Positions 34,700 to 43,628 of a stretch of 64,000 nucleotides of DNA are shown one piece after another. Source of the DNA: Hydrogenophaga sp. BPS33 (lineage in GTDB: Bacteria > Pseudomonadota > Gammaproteobacteria > Burkholderiales > Burkholderiaceae_C); contig NZ_CP044549.1 in assembly GCF_009859475.1 (NCBI RefSeq), forward strand, positions 5,084,001 through 5,148,000. Reading direction: 5' to 3'. Position numbers and translations under genes: made by a program. Position 1 is the first letter of the stretch. Each line of letters starts with the position of its first letter. The notes under the pieces are model-generated. The model searched no databases. It was given only the letters and a program-made list of their open reading frames with translations, and was not told the DNA's origin.

Positions 34700-35602
34700 T
34701 CAGGCCGGGAACACACCGGTGGAGAGGTAACGGTCGCCGCGGTCGCACACCACGAAGACGATGGTGGCGTTCTCCACCGTTCGGGCCAGCTGCTGCGCGA
34801 CCCAGCAGGCGCCGGCCGCCGAAATGCCGCCGAAGATGCCCTCTTCGCGCGCCAACTGGCGGCACATGGCCTCGGCGTCGTTCTGGCTCACGTACACCAG
34901 TTCGTCGACCGAGCTCGGGTCGTAGATCTTGGGCAGGTACTCGGTGGGCCACTTGCGGATGCCCGGGATGCGCGAGCCCTCGCTGGGCTGCGCGCCGATG
35001 ATGCGGATGGCCGGGTTCTTTTCCTTGAGGAAACGCGAAACACCGGTGATGGTGCCGGTGGTGCCCATGGCGCTCACGAAGTGGGTGATGCGCCCTTGCG
35101 TCTGCGCCCAGAGCTCCGGGCCGGTGGTCTCGTAGTGGATGCGCGGGTTGTCGGCGTTGGCGAACTGGTCGAGCACGCGGCCCTTGCCCTCGGCCTGCAT
35201 CTTCTCGGCCAGATCGCGCGCGGACTCCATGCCCCCGCTCTTGGAGGTGAGGATGAGTTCGGCGCCGAAGGCCTTCATGGTCTGCGCACGTTCGATGGAC
35301 AGGTCCTCCGGCATGATCAGCACCATGCGGTAGCCCTTGATAGCCGCGGCCATCGCCAGCGCGATGCCGGTGTTGCCCGAGGTGGCTTCGATCAGGGTGT
35401 CGCCGGGCTTGATGTCGCCGCGCTCCTCGGCGCGCCGGATCATGGAGACTGCGGGCCTGTCCTTCACCGAGCCGGCCGGGTTGTTGCCCTCCAGCTTGCC
35501 CAGGATCACGTTGCCTCGTTTTGCGTTGTCGGCAGCGCCGATGCGCTGCAGGGCCACCAGGGGTGTGTTTCCGATGGCGTCTTCAATCGTCGGGTAGTTC
35601 AT
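34700..35602 (-). CDS. cysM: Cysteine synthase B (O-acetylserine sulfhydrylase)
   Basis: The protein is 300 residues. The PLP Lys lies in EGNNPAGSVKDRPAV. EATSGNTGIALAMAAA and SAMGTTGTITGVSRFLKEKN follow. It has the CysM-type RKWPTEYLPKI segment rather than that of CysK. It makes cysteine (or S-sulfocysteine) from O-acetylserine. First gene of the cysM/NUDIX/tusA/dehydrogenase-like unit. Confidence 0.94.
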   Translation of the reverse strand: MNYPTIEDAIGNTPLVALQRIGAADNAKRGNVILGKLEGNNPAGSVKDRPAVSMIRRAEERGDIKPGDTLIEATSGNTGIALAMAAAIKGYRMVLIMPEDLSIERAQTMKAFGAELILTSKSGGMESARDLAEKMQAEGKGRVLDQFANADNPRIHYETTGPELWAQTQGRITHFVSAMGTTGTITGVSRFLKEKNPAIRIIGAQPSEGSRIPGIRKWPTEYLPKIYDPSSVDELVYVSQNDAEAMCRQLAREEGIFGGISAAGACWVAQQLARTVENATIVFVVCDRGDRYLSTGVFPA

Positions 35603-35641
35603 GCCAGCACTGTGCCATAATTTCCGCTTCCGCTCAGAGCT

Positions 35642-35726
35642 GCCCGGGTGGTGAAATTGGTAGACGCGCCGGACTCAAAATCCGGTTCCGAAAGGAGTGT
35701 CGGTTCGATTCCGACCCCGGGCACCA
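35642..35726 (+). tRNA. tRNA-Leu (anticodon CAA)
   Basis: The 85-nt cloverleaf starts GCCCGGG and ends CCCGGGC-A-CCA, with CCA encoded. The anticodon stem CCGGA/TCCGG encloses CTCAAAA, giving CAA. GGTTCGATTCC is the T arm and the long variable arm is CTTCCGAAAGG-like, as for class II tRNAs. A -10-like CATAAT is at 35616-35621. GATCGCT-GCCT-AGCGATC at 35730-35747 may help end the transcript. The remaining 234 bp to 35981 hold nothing I can identify. Confidence 0.97.
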
Positions 35727-35981
35727 CGTGATCGCTGCCTAGCGATCCTCATCGACGTATCGCTCTCGGCGCTCCCCCTATTTGCATTTGCGATTGAACG
35801 GTTCTGCCCTTGAGCCGTTTCCGAGCGCCTCTACAGGCTGCTCAAAATCGGGGCGATTCATTTGCGGCATGCTGCCATAAAACAATCGTCTGGCGAAAGA
35901 CGCCCAGGCGGGCTATGGTGCCCCTGCGCACCGGGACAAGGGCCCACATGAGGCACCGACGGGCGTGGAGACCACACCCGG

Positions 35982-36905
35982 ATGAGCCCTAAAACCGTCA
36001 TCACATGCGCCATCGTCGGCGCCAGCACCAGCCGTTCCCAGTCGCCCCACCTGCCCATCACGCCGGCCGAAATCGCCCAATCGGCGCTGGACGCCGCGCG
36101 TGCCGGTGCTGCCGCCGTGCACATCCACGTGCGCGATCCGCAGACCGAGAAGGCCAGCATGGACGTGGCGCTGTACGCCGAAGTCGTGCAGCGTATCCGC
36201 GACGCGGGATCGCCCATCATCATCAACCTGACCACCGGCGCCGGCGCGCGCTTCGTGCCCAGCGCACACGACCCGAAGGTCGCCGGACCGGGCACCACCC
36301 TGGTAGCGCCCGAGCACCGCGTGCAACACATCCTGGCGCTCAAGCCCGACGTCGCCACGCTAGACCTCAACACCATGACCTCGCGCAACCAGGTCGTGAT
36401 GAACACGCCGGACATGGCCCGTGAGATGGCGCGCCACATCCAGGCGGTCGGCGCCGTGCCCGAGATGGAGTTGTTCGACTCGGGCGACATCCAGTTGGCC
36501 AACGCGCTGATTGACGAAGGCACCGTGAAAGGGCCGTACCTCTTTTCCTTCGTGCTCGGCGTGAAATACGGCTTTGTGTCGACCCCCGAAACCGTGCAAT
36601 ACGCGCGCAACCAGTTGCCTGCGGGGGCGCACTGGACCGCCATCGGAATTGGCAAGCAGTCGTTCCCCATGGTGGCGCAAAGCTGGCTGATGGGTGGACA
36701 CGCCCGGGTAGGCATGGAGGACAACGTGTACCTCGGCAAAGGCAGACTCGCCCGAACGAACGCGGAACTCGTCGAACAGGCGGTCAACCTCCTCCATCTG
36801 CTGGGCGGTGAGGTCGCGTCGCCGGCCGAAGCCCGCGCCCTCTGGGGCCTACGCACCTCGCCTGGCGTGCCGGCCTCCGACCCGCTGGAGAGGAGGGCCG
36901 CATGA
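35982..36905 (+). CDS. BKACE family enzyme (beta-keto acid cleavage), copy 1
   Basis: The protein is 307 residues. The start VITCAIVGASTSRSQSPHLP and the metal motif VHIHVRDP are typical of the former DUF849 family. LMGGHARVGMEDNVYLGKG is the conserved C-terminal segment. These enzymes condense a beta-keto acid with acetyl-CoA to give acetoacetate and a CoA ester. Its stop overlaps the Bug gene start (ATGA), so receptor and enzyme are a transport/catabolism pair. Confidence 0.92.
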   Translation: MSPKTVITCAIVGASTSRSQSPHLPITPAEIAQSALDAARAGAAAVHIHVRDPQTEKASMDVALYAEVVQRIRDAGSPIIINLTTGAGARFVPSAHDPKVAGPGTTLVAPEHRVQHILALKPDVATLDLNTMTSRNQVVMNTPDMAREMARHIQAVGAVPEMELFDSGDIQLANALIDEGTVKGPYLFSFVLGVKYGFVSTPETVQYARNQLPAGAHWTAIGIGKQSFPMVAQSWLMGGHARVGMEDNVYLGKGRLARTNAELVEQAVNLLHLLGGEVASPAEARALWGLRTSPGVPASDPLERRAA

Positions 36906-37876
36906 GACGCGAATTCCTCAAAAGGTCCGCGGCCCTGTCGGCGTCGCTCGCCACCTTCCCATGGGCCTTCGCGCAGTCCGACTGGCCCAGCCGCCCAATC
37001 ACCTTGCTCGTGCCATATCCGCCGGGCGGAGCGCTGGATCCCATCGCCCGCGCACTGGCCGCGCAACTGCCACCTCTGCTGGGACAACCGGTGGTGGTCG
37101 TGAACCGCCCGGGCGGCAACACCTCTATCGCCTCGACCGCCGTCCACCGGGCCGAGCCCGATGGCTACCTCCTCGTGATCAACTCGCCGACGACACAGGT
37201 CCTGCACACCATGCAGGCGCCACGCGGCTACGACCCCATCAAAGGGTTCACACCCGTGGCGACGGTGTCGCATGGCGACTGGGTGCTGGCGGTGCATGCG
37301 TCCGTGCCTGCCGAGACCTTGCCCGCGTTCTTGGCCTACGCGCGCGCCAACCCGCAGAAGGTCAGCGCCGGCGTCACGGGCGCGGGCACGGCGGATCACA
37401 TGGGCACGGAGCTGTTCAAGCACGCCGCCGGCCTGAACATCATGTCCGTACCGTTCAAAGGCTCGGGTCCCGCGCTCGTCGATCTCATTGCGGGGCGTGT
37501 GCAGATGATGATCAGCACCAAGACCGTGCTGCAGCCGCAGATCGACGCGGGCAAACTGCGTTTGTTGGCCTACACCAGCCAGCCACCGGGCGAGACGTCC
37601 GTGCCCACCTTCGCGCAGCATGGTCTCGCAGGCTTCGAAGTGTTTGGCACCACCCTCATGGTGCTGGGCCCGCCCGACATGCCCGCCGCCATCGTGGACA
37701 AGCTGAGCAGCACGATCAAGCGTGCCATCCAGATGCCCGAGACCAAGGCGATGCTCGCGAAGGTCAACCAACGTCCGCTGTACGACGCTCCAGAAGGCAC
37801 GCACAAACGCCTGGTGACCGCACAGGCGACCTTCTCCGATATCGTGCGCAAGACTGGCATCAAGTTCGAGGAGTGA
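36902..37876 (+). CDS. Bug-type TTT substrate-binding receptor, copy 2
   Basis: The protein is 324 residues. The signal peptide begins MRREFLKRSAALSASLATFP with a twin-Arg-like RR and FLKRS, so Tat export is possible. The mature start is WPSRPITLLVPYPPGGALDP. It is coupled to the BKACE gene and probably supplies that enzyme's substrate. No membrane permease is nearby. Confidence 0.92.
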   Translation: MRREFLKRSAALSASLATFPWAFAQSDWPSRPITLLVPYPPGGALDPIARALAAQLPPLLGQPVVVVNRPGGNTSIASTAVHRAEPDGYLLVINSPTTQVLHTMQAPRGYDPIKGFTPVATVSHGDWVLAVHASVPAETLPAFLAYARANPQKVSAGVTGAGTADHMGTELFKHAAGLNIMSVPFKGSGPALVDLIAGRVQMMISTKTVLQPQIDAGKLRLLAYTSQPPGETSVPTFAQHGLAGFEVFGTTLMVLGPPDMPAAIVDKLSSTIKRAIQMPETKAMLAKVNQRPLYDAPEGTHKRLVTAQATFSDIVRKTGIKFEE

Positions 37877-37880
37877 ACTG

Positions 37881-38035
37881 GAACACCCCCCTGCGCCGCT
37901 AACGCGGCTTCCCCCCTCTCTGGCGCGCCTTCGGCGCTTGGAGGGGGGACGGCATCTCGGGCCGGCGCAGCCGTCCCTCGATGCCTCTGGATTCAGGCAC
38001 GCGCGCCGGAAAGGGGGGCGGTATCTCGGACCGAC
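37881..38035. repeat. Dispersed GC-rich repeat, left of second IS110
   Basis: It contains the full family unit: CACCCCCCTGCGCCGCT, a CCTTCGGCGCTTGGAGGGGG hairpin, GGCCGGCGCAGCCGTCCCTC, and GATGCCTCTGGATTCAGGCA, followed by the start of another unit (GGTATCTCGGACCGAC) that the IS interrupts. Confidence 0.8.
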
Positions 38036-38055
38036 GGAGGTTCTATGGATAGAAG

Positions 38056-39009
38056 TCAAGCGCTGGGTGCATATCGCTGAGGCTCGAATGGTTTGCCAGA
38101 GCGCCAGACGGCAAAGGCGATACGCAGGAGCTTGCGAGCCAGTACAACGAGGGCTTCGGTGGTCTTCAGGCCGCGCTGGCGCAAAGCCTTGTACGTGGCT
38201 TCAAATGTCTTGGTGTGGCAGGCCGACATGGCGGCGAGGTACATCTGGCGTCGTAGAGCCGGTTGTCCGCGTTTTGAGAGCCTTCGGTGGCCTCGACTGC
38301 GGCCCGAATCACAGGCACGCGGGTCCAGCCCACTGTAGGCCACCAAGGCATCGGCGCTGGCAAAGTCCAGCTGGGCCAGCACGCTGGCCAGCAATGCACT
38401 GCTTTGCGCGCCCACGCCCACGATGCTTTGCAGTAAAGCCCGTTGCTCTGCCAAGCGGGCATCCTTTGCGAACAGTGCTGCGATGCGCGCATCCATGGCC
38501 TTGAGCAGCGTGGCGAAGGCCGCATCCAGGGCCCCTAGCTCGGCAGCGATGGCTGCATCACAGCCCTGTAGCGACTGGTGCAGCGCGGTGCGTTTGGTCA
38601 CTACCGTCCAACGCTGCGCGAGCAGGGTGTTGACCTGAGCGAGCGCGGGGCAGCAAGCCTGCCAGGGGTGCAGGTGCTCATGATGTTCAAGAAGGTAACG
38701 GGCGATCACATGGGCATCGAGCCGATCGGTCTTGGCCCGAGCGCCCAGGGCGCGGGCGTAGAAGAACACATCGCGGGCGTTGAGCACGAACACCTGCAGA
38801 CCCGCTGCGTGTGCCAGGGTGGCGAGCAGTTGGTGGTAGCGCCCGGTGGACTCCATGGCCACAAGGGTGTTGTCTGGTAGCTCACGCAGCCAGGCGCTGA
38901 TGGCGCCGACCTCGTTGGCGATGCTGCGGCATCCTGGTTGGGAGGCCGTGGCGACGACGAGTTCGGCCTTGGCCACATCTACCCCGATGAACACATGGAC
39001 TTCTTGCAT
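38056..39009 (-). CDS. IS110 family transposase, second type
   Basis: The protein is 317 residues from the ATG at 39009, which has AGGAGG just upstream; the frame to 39081 is too long. The catalytic pattern is D (IGVDVAKAELVVA), E (AMESTGRYHQLL) and D/D (KTDRLDAHVIARYL). The C-terminal SGRSRGHRRLSKRGQPALRR region is complete. The gene is intact. Confidence 0.93.
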   Translation of the reverse strand: MQEVHVFIGVDVAKAELVVATASQPGCRSIANEVGAISAWLRELPDNTLVAMESTGRYHQLLATLAHAAGLQVFVLNARDVFFYARALGARAKTDRLDAHVIARYLLEHHEHLHPWQACCPALAQVNTLLAQRWTVVTKRTALHQSLQGCDAAIAAELGALDAAFATLLKAMDARIAALFAKDARLAEQRALLQSIVGVGAQSSALLASVLAQLDFASADALVAYSGLDPRACDSGRSRGHRRLSKRGQPALRRQMYLAAMSACHTKTFEATYKALRQRGLKTTEALVVLARKLLRIAFAVWRSGKPFEPQRYAPSA

Positions 39010-39037
39010 GGCAACCTCCTGCGAGAAAGAATGGCAA

Positions 39038-39198
39038 GTGTTGGGGTGGAAATTCCCGCCAGCCGCGTTAGCTTGCTTCAAGATCGGCGCTACTGGGTGC
39101 CGCTCAGTTCCTTATCGACGCTGAAAGGCGGGGTGGGGGCAATCTCCGCCAGTCGGTCCAAGCCGATAGCCGTACTTCCAGGCCCTCCACCCCAACAC
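39038..39198 (-). ncRNA. Candidate structured RNA in the second IS110 left end
   Basis: A perfect 13-bp inverted repeat (39038-39050 with 39186-39198, GTGTTGGGGTGGA) closes a 135-base loop upstream of the transposase. Inside, the transposase strand reads CGGCTTG followed by GACCGAC, matching the left target and complementing the right target. Donor guides were not found by eye, so bridge-RNA identity is tentative. Confidence 0.45.
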
Positions 39199-39209
39199 CT
39201 CAACCATAC

Positions 39210-39258
39210 AAGCCGGACCCTTGATGCCTCTGGATTCAGGCACGCGCCGGAAAGGACA
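39210..39258. repeat. Dispersed GC-rich repeat, right of second IS110
   Basis: AAGCCGGACCCTTGATGCCT, then CTGGATTCAGGCACGCGCCG and GAAAGG: the right half of the unit interrupted by the IS. Confidence 0.75.
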
Positions 39259-39274
39259 CAGCGCTTGGTCGGCA

Positions 39275-40273
39275 TCAACCGTCGATCTTGACGGTCTTGC
39301 CCACTTCCTTCCATTTCATCAGGTCCTTTTCCAGGTACTCGCGAAAGGCGGCAGGTGTGGTCGTCACCGGCTCGACGGAAAACCGGTCACGCATGTGTTC
39401 GACCACTTCGGGCATCGCCCCCACCTTGTTGAACGCCTGGTTGATCTTCTGGATGACCGCTGACGGCATGTTCGCCGGACCGACCAAGGCGTAGTAGCTG
39501 AAGCCGTCCATGCTTTTCAGGGCAGCGTTGGAGCCGGCCTCGGCCATGGTGGGCACATTGGGCAAGGCCGGCAGCCGGCGGGTGTTGGTCACGGCAATGG
39601 CGCGCACGCGCCCGTCGTTGGCCAGTGGAATGGCGGTCTGCGCAGGCGCCAAGCCAAACTGGACTTCGCCCGAGACCACCGACTGCGCAGCTTCGGGTGA
39701 CGACTTGTACGGGATGTGGGTCATCTTGATGCCTGCGCCCTGCATGAAGTACTCGACTTGCAAGTGGCTGCCGGACCCCACGCCGGACGACGAGAAGTTG
39801 ACCTTGCCTGGGTTCGCTTGGGCGTAGGCCACGAAGTCGCTGACGGATCGCACCGGCAGTGCAGGGTTCACGTAGAACACACCCGGTGCCGTGGCGACCA
39901 TGGCCACGTGGCTCAGACTCGTCAGTGGCTCATAGGGCAGGTCCTTGCGTATGCCAGGGCCGATCGAGAGCGCCCCGCCCGCGGCCAGCCACAGCGTGTA
40001 GCCGTCGGGTGGCGACGCGATCAATGCGCGCACCGCTTGCAGCTCCGAGGCACCCGCCTTGTTCTCCACGATCACAGGCGTATTGAGTTCCTGGCGAAGG
40101 TGTTGTGCGTAGAGGCGAGCGATCAGATCCGAACCGCCGCCGGGGGCAAATCCGATCAGGATCTTGATGGGTCGGCTGGGAAAGTCCTGGGCATGCGCCT
40201 GCCCCATCCACAGGGCGACCATGCCCAGCAGCGCGCAAGCCGCAACACGGCCGCAAATTGAATTCCACGACAC
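39275..40273 (-). CDS. Bug-type TTT substrate-binding receptor, copy 3
   Basis: About 332 residues from the GTG at 40273, selected because AAGGAGA lies six bases upstream and a good signal peptide follows (GRVAACALLGMVALWMGQAH). The mature start is FPSRPIKILIGFAPGGGSDL. It lies downstream of a second BKACE gene, mirroring the module on the other side of the IS. The 197 bp between them have no visible feature. Confidence 0.9.
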   Translation of the reverse strand: MSWNSICGRVAACALLGMVALWMGQAHAQDFPSRPIKILIGFAPGGGSDLIARLYAQHLRQELNTPVIVENKAGASELQAVRALIASPPDGYTLWLAAGGALSIGPGIRKDLPYEPLTSLSHVAMVATAPGVFYVNPALPVRSVSDFVAYAQANPGKVNFSSSGVGSGSHLQVEYFMQGAGIKMTHIPYKSSPEAAQSVVSGEVQFGLAPAQTAIPLANDGRVRAIAVTNTRRLPALPNVPTMAEAGSNAALKSMDGFSYYALVGPANMPSAVIQKINQAFNKVGAMPEVVEHMRDRFSVEPVTTTPAAFREYLEKDLMKWKEVGKTVKIDG

Positions 40274-40470
40274 GGAGGTCTCCTTGTTGAAGGCTCTGCC
40301 CATGGCTGCATCGAATGCCAGCACGTTCTGATGTCCCCTTGCAATGGCGCGCGGGCCATCGTAACGAGATCGCCTCGACAAGACCAAGACCGATGCGTTA
40401 TCCAGCTATTCGGTTTTTCCATACTGAGCAAACGGCTCGACCACCGCGTGCCCTGCCTCGAGGTTGCGGC

Positions 40471-41331
40471 TTAAAGGTGCAGTAGCTGGCGGGCCTCGTC
40501 CGCATTGGCGACCTGTCGGCCCGCATCGCGTGCGTACAGGGCCAACTGGGCGATCAGTTGGCCGTTCGACGTTGCCTTTGCGCCATCGGGCAAATAGAAA
40601 GTGTCTTCCAGTCCCGAGCGCAGATGGCCACCCATCTCCGCGCATCGACGATGCAGGGGCCAGATCTCCTGGCGCCCGATGGCCGTGACCTGCCAGTTCG
40701 CGTCAGCCACGGCGAGCCTGGTCAGGATGGGCAGCAGGTCGGGATCGGCCGGCATGCCCGAAGACACGCCCATCACGAAGTTGTATTCCAGTGGCCCGTC
40801 GTACATGCCCACCTGGCGGTACATGTCGACACATCGGACGATGCCCACATCGAAGCACTCGAACTCGGGCAAGCATCCCACGGAGGCCATCGCGTCGATG
40901 AAGTCCTTCACCTTCGCGGGGGCGTTGTCGAACATCATCGGGGGCCAGGCCCAGGTGCCATCCGATTTGACCTTGAGGTAGTTCAACGACCCCGCATTGC
41001 ACGCAGCCATCTCCGGACGGGTCTGTCGGATGCACGCCAACGCGCCACCATAGTCCGGGCCCACCACGCCAGTCGTGTGGTTGATGATGACCCCGGGGCA
41101 AGCCTCGCGAATCGCGTCTTGGATGTCCTTCGATACCACGGGGTCCCAACTCGGCAGGTGGCCCTTGCCCGGCGCTTGCTGCCGGATATGGATGTGCATC
41201 ACCGTGGCGCCCTCGTTCCAGGCGGCCTTGGCTTCTGCGGCCATTTGCGCTGGCGTGACGGGCACGCCATGTTGATGTGGATCGGTGAGCACGCCGGTGA
41301 GGGCGCAGGTAAGGACGACTTTGTCGGACAT
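40471..41331 (-). CDS. BKACE family enzyme, copy 2
   Basis: The protein is 286 residues, beginning MSDKVVLTCALTGVLTDPHQ. VMHIHIRQQ replaces the VHIHVRDP of copy 1, and GGHLRSGLEDTFYLPDG is the C-terminal motif. The differences at the metal/substrate loop imply another substrate. It is followed by Bug copy 3 and preceded after 25 bp by an enoyl-CoA hydratase remnant. Confidence 0.9.
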   Translation of the reverse strand: MSDKVVLTCALTGVLTDPHQHGVPVTPAQMAAEAKAAWNEGATVMHIHIRQQAPGKGHLPSWDPVVSKDIQDAIREACPGVIINHTTGVVGPDYGGALACIRQTRPEMAACNAGSLNYLKVKSDGTWAWPPMMFDNAPAKVKDFIDAMASVGCLPEFECFDVGIVRCVDMYRQVGMYDGPLEYNFVMGVSSGMPADPDLLPILTRLAVADANWQVTAIGRQEIWPLHRRCAEMGGHLRSGLEDTFYLPDGAKATSNGQLIAQLALYARDAGRQVANADEARQLLHL

Positions 41332-41356
41332 GGAAACAGCCCTTCGTTTCTGGAGA

Positions 41357-41575
41357 TCAACGACCGGCGAAGACAGGTCGTCGCTTGTTGTTGAATGCGT
41401 CAAACCCTTCTTTGGCGTCTTCCGACAGCGCGAGCAAAGGGACCTGCCCCTCGACACACGATAGACCTTGATCGACCGTCATGCCAACCATCTGGCGCAT
41501 GAAATTCTTCCCGCGTCGCATCGCGGTGGGCGACACGCGCGAAAGCACCGGCACGAGCTCCAGGGCACTTGCCCT
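41357..41575 (-). pseudogene. C-terminal remnant of an enoyl-CoA hydratase/isomerase
   Basis: About 72 codons survive, from ASALELVPVLSRVSPTAM through GQVPLLALSEDAKEGFDAFN to KRRPVFAGR, which is a typical crotonase C-terminus. All catalytic residues are lost. The open frame begins directly after the stop codon of the SDR gene, so a deletion joined the two. It was probably the first gene of the BKACE-2/Bug-3 operon. Confidence 0.8.
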
Positions 41576-42508
41576 TCAAGCCCCGCCCGACGCCACCAGG
41601 CCCTGCGCCACCGTCGGATAGCGCAAACGCAAGCGCAGTTCGTCTTTCATGCGTTGGTTACTCAAGCGCCGCGACTCGCTCATGAAACTCAGCAGCACCA
41701 GCGGCAACTGGTCACCCGCGGCATCGCGTGCCACGCGCTGCGGACGGGGCAGGCCATAGAGATCGGCCGCGAGGTCGAAGTAGTCGCCCATCTTGAGCTC
41801 GGTGTCGTCCACCACGTTCACATTGCGCTGCGGCCGCCCCCGCCAGAGCGCGAGCACACAGGCGCGCGCCAGGTCGTCGGCGTGGATGTGGTTGGTGTAC
41901 ACGTCGTCCTCGGCGCGCAGCACGGGTGTGCCGCGCTCCAGCCGCGCGCGCGGCGTGCCACCCTCGCGATCGGGCGCGTAGATACCCGGGATGCGCAGGG
42001 CCGTGGTGCGCACGCCGGTGGCGCGGCCCACCCAGTGCACCGCCGCCTCGGCATCAACCCGGCGCCAGGCGCGGGGCGTGAGCGGCTGCGCGGGCGTGGC
42101 TTCGCTGGTCCAGCGGCCTTGGCGATCGCCATAGACCCCCGTGGTGGAGCCATACACCAGCGCGCTGGGCAAGGACCGCTGCAACAGCGCCTGTCCCAGC
42201 GCACGGGTGCGCGGGTCGAGCCGCCAGTCGGCCTGTTCGCCCGAGGGGGGCGGCGCCAGATGCAACACGCGGGTGGCCAGGCCGGCCAGGCGGCGCAGGC
42301 TGCGCGCGTCGTCCAGGTCGCCTTGCAACGGGGTGATGCCCAGCGCGCGCATGGCGGGCACGCGCGCGGGGCTGGAGGTCAGCGCCAGCAGGCGCACGCG
42401 CCGACCACCCCCCAGGACATGGGCGGCGCGCTGGCCGACATCACCACAACCCACGATCAGGACCCGTTCACGCCGGAAGCGCGCAGGCAAAGCGCCGAGA
42501 AGGCTCAT
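41576..42508 (-). CDS. NAD-dependent epimerase/dehydratase (extended SDR)
   Basis: The protein is 310 residues. RVLIVGCGDVGQRAAHVL is a Rossmann GxGxxG. VYGSTTGVYGD resembles the active-site Tyr region of atypical SDRs (YeeZ-like), without a clean YxxxK. NHIHADDLARACVLAL is a conserved epimerase segment. Substrate unknown. It is divergent from the reductase at 42591. Confidence 0.85.
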   Translation of the reverse strand: MSLLGALPARFRRERVLIVGCGDVGQRAAHVLGGGRRVRLLALTSSPARVPAMRALGITPLQGDLDDARSLRRLAGLATRVLHLAPPPSGEQADWRLDPRTRALGQALLQRSLPSALVYGSTTGVYGDRQGRWTSEATPAQPLTPRAWRRVDAEAAVHWVGRATGVRTTALRIPGIYAPDREGGTPRARLERGTPVLRAEDDVYTNHIHADDLARACVLALWRGRPQRNVNVVDDTELKMGDYFDLAADLYGLPRPQRVARDAAGDQLPLVLLSFMSESRRLSNQRMKDELRLRLRYPTVAQGLVASGGA

Positions 42509-42590
42509 GAGAAATCCGAATTTGAGACAATGGCCGGTTGCTGCGAGCGCCTCGCCGCCGCCGGCCTTTCCATTTTTTCAGCCCGCCAGT

Positions 42591-43625
42591 ATGACATTCA
42601 CGATCACCGTCGAGCCCAGTGGGCGCACCTTCACCACCGAACCCGAAGAGTCCATGCTCGCAGCCGGCATCCGCCAGGGCATCGGCCTGCCCTATGGCTG
42701 CAAGGACGGGGCCTGCGGTTCCTGCAAATGCAAGTTGGTGTCGGGCAGCGTCACGCACGGCCACCACCAACCCAAGGCGCTGAGCGCCGAGGAAGAAGCC
42801 GCCGGCTATGTGCTGACCTGCTGCGGCGTCGCGCACAGCGACGTGGTGCTCGAATCGCGCCAGGTCACCGAGGCCGGCGCATTCCCGATCAAGAAGATGC
42901 CGGTGCGCGTGAATACGCTGGAGCGCGCGTCGCACGACGTGATCGTGCTGCGCCTGCAACTGCCCGCCAGCGACGCCTTCCAGTACCACGCCGGCCAGTA
43001 CGTCGAATTCCTGCTGCGCGATGGCGACCGCCGCAGCTACTCCATGGCGAATGCGCCGCACACGCAAGCCGTGCAACCGGGCCTGGAGCTGCACCTGCGC
43101 CACATGCCCGGTGGCAAGTTCACCGACCACGTGTTCGGTGCGATGAAGGAGCGCGACATCCTTCGCATCGAAGGGCCTTACGGCAGCTTCTTCCTGCGCG
43201 AGGACAGCGACAAGCCCATCATCTTCCTGGCCTCGGGCACCGGCTTTGCGCCGATCAAGGCGGTGATCGAGCACATGCAGCACAAAGGCATCACGCGCCC
43301 CGCCACCGTCTACTGGGGCGGCCGCCGCCCGGCAGACCTGTACCAGAGCGCCTGGATCGAGGCCCGCCTGGCCGAGATGCCGAGCCTGCGCTACGTGCCG
43401 GTGGTCTCCGACGCGCTGCCCGAAGACGCCTGGACCGGTCGCACCGGCTTCGTGCACAAGGCCGTGCTGCAGGACTTCCCCGACCTCTCGGGCCACGAGG
43501 TGTACGCCTGTGGCGCGCCCATCGTGGTCGAGTCGGCGCACCGCGACTACGTGGCCCAGGCCGGACTGCCCGACGAAGCCTTCTTCGCCGATTCGTTCAC
43601 CAGCGCCGCCGATAAACTGGACTGA
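42591..43625 (+). CDS. 2Fe-2S ferredoxin/FAD reductase (CDP-6-deoxyglucoseen reductase-like)
   Basis: The protein is 344 residues. The N-terminal plant-type ferredoxin has CKDGACGSCKCKL and the later CC of LTCCGV. The FAD domain has RRSYSMANAP, and the NAD domain SGTGFAPIKAVIEHM and YACGAPIVV. It passes electrons from NAD(P)H to an iron-sulfur or oxygenase partner. Annotated relatives are called AscD-like, but no deoxysugar genes are here, so an oxygenase or demethylase reductase role is equally likely. Confidence 0.88.
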   Translation: MTFTITVEPSGRTFTTEPEESMLAAGIRQGIGLPYGCKDGACGSCKCKLVSGSVTHGHHQPKALSAEEEAAGYVLTCCGVAHSDVVLESRQVTEAGAFPIKKMPVRVNTLERASHDVIVLRLQLPASDAFQYHAGQYVEFLLRDGDRRSYSMANAPHTQAVQPGLELHLRHMPGGKFTDHVFGAMKERDILRIEGPYGSFFLREDSDKPIIFLASGTGFAPIKAVIEHMQHKGITRPATVYWGGRRPADLYQSAWIEARLAEMPSLRYVPVVSDALPEDAWTGRTGFVHKAVLQDFPDLSGHEVYACGAPIVVESAHRDYVAQAGLPDEAFFADSFTSAADKLD

Positions 43626-43628
43626 CAC

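Larger units (their letters stand above)
38036..39207 (-). mobile_element. Second IS110-family element, inserted in the dispersed repeat
   Basis: The ends are inferred from the repeat family: GGACCGAC at 38028-38035 and AAGCCGGACCC at 39210-39220 would join to give a normal unit. AC (GT on the transposase strand) at 38034-38035 and 39208-39209 is the likely core. The 5' non-coding end is about 200 bp and the 3' end about 20 bp, again the IS110 layout. It is unrelated in sequence to the first element outside the transposase fold. Ends are less certain because no intact target copy is in the window. Confidence 0.75.

Noticed and set aside
38036..39207. IS1111-type classification of the second element
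   Set aside because: The long non-coding end is 5' to the transposase and the 3' end is only about 20 bp, fitting the IS110 group instead.
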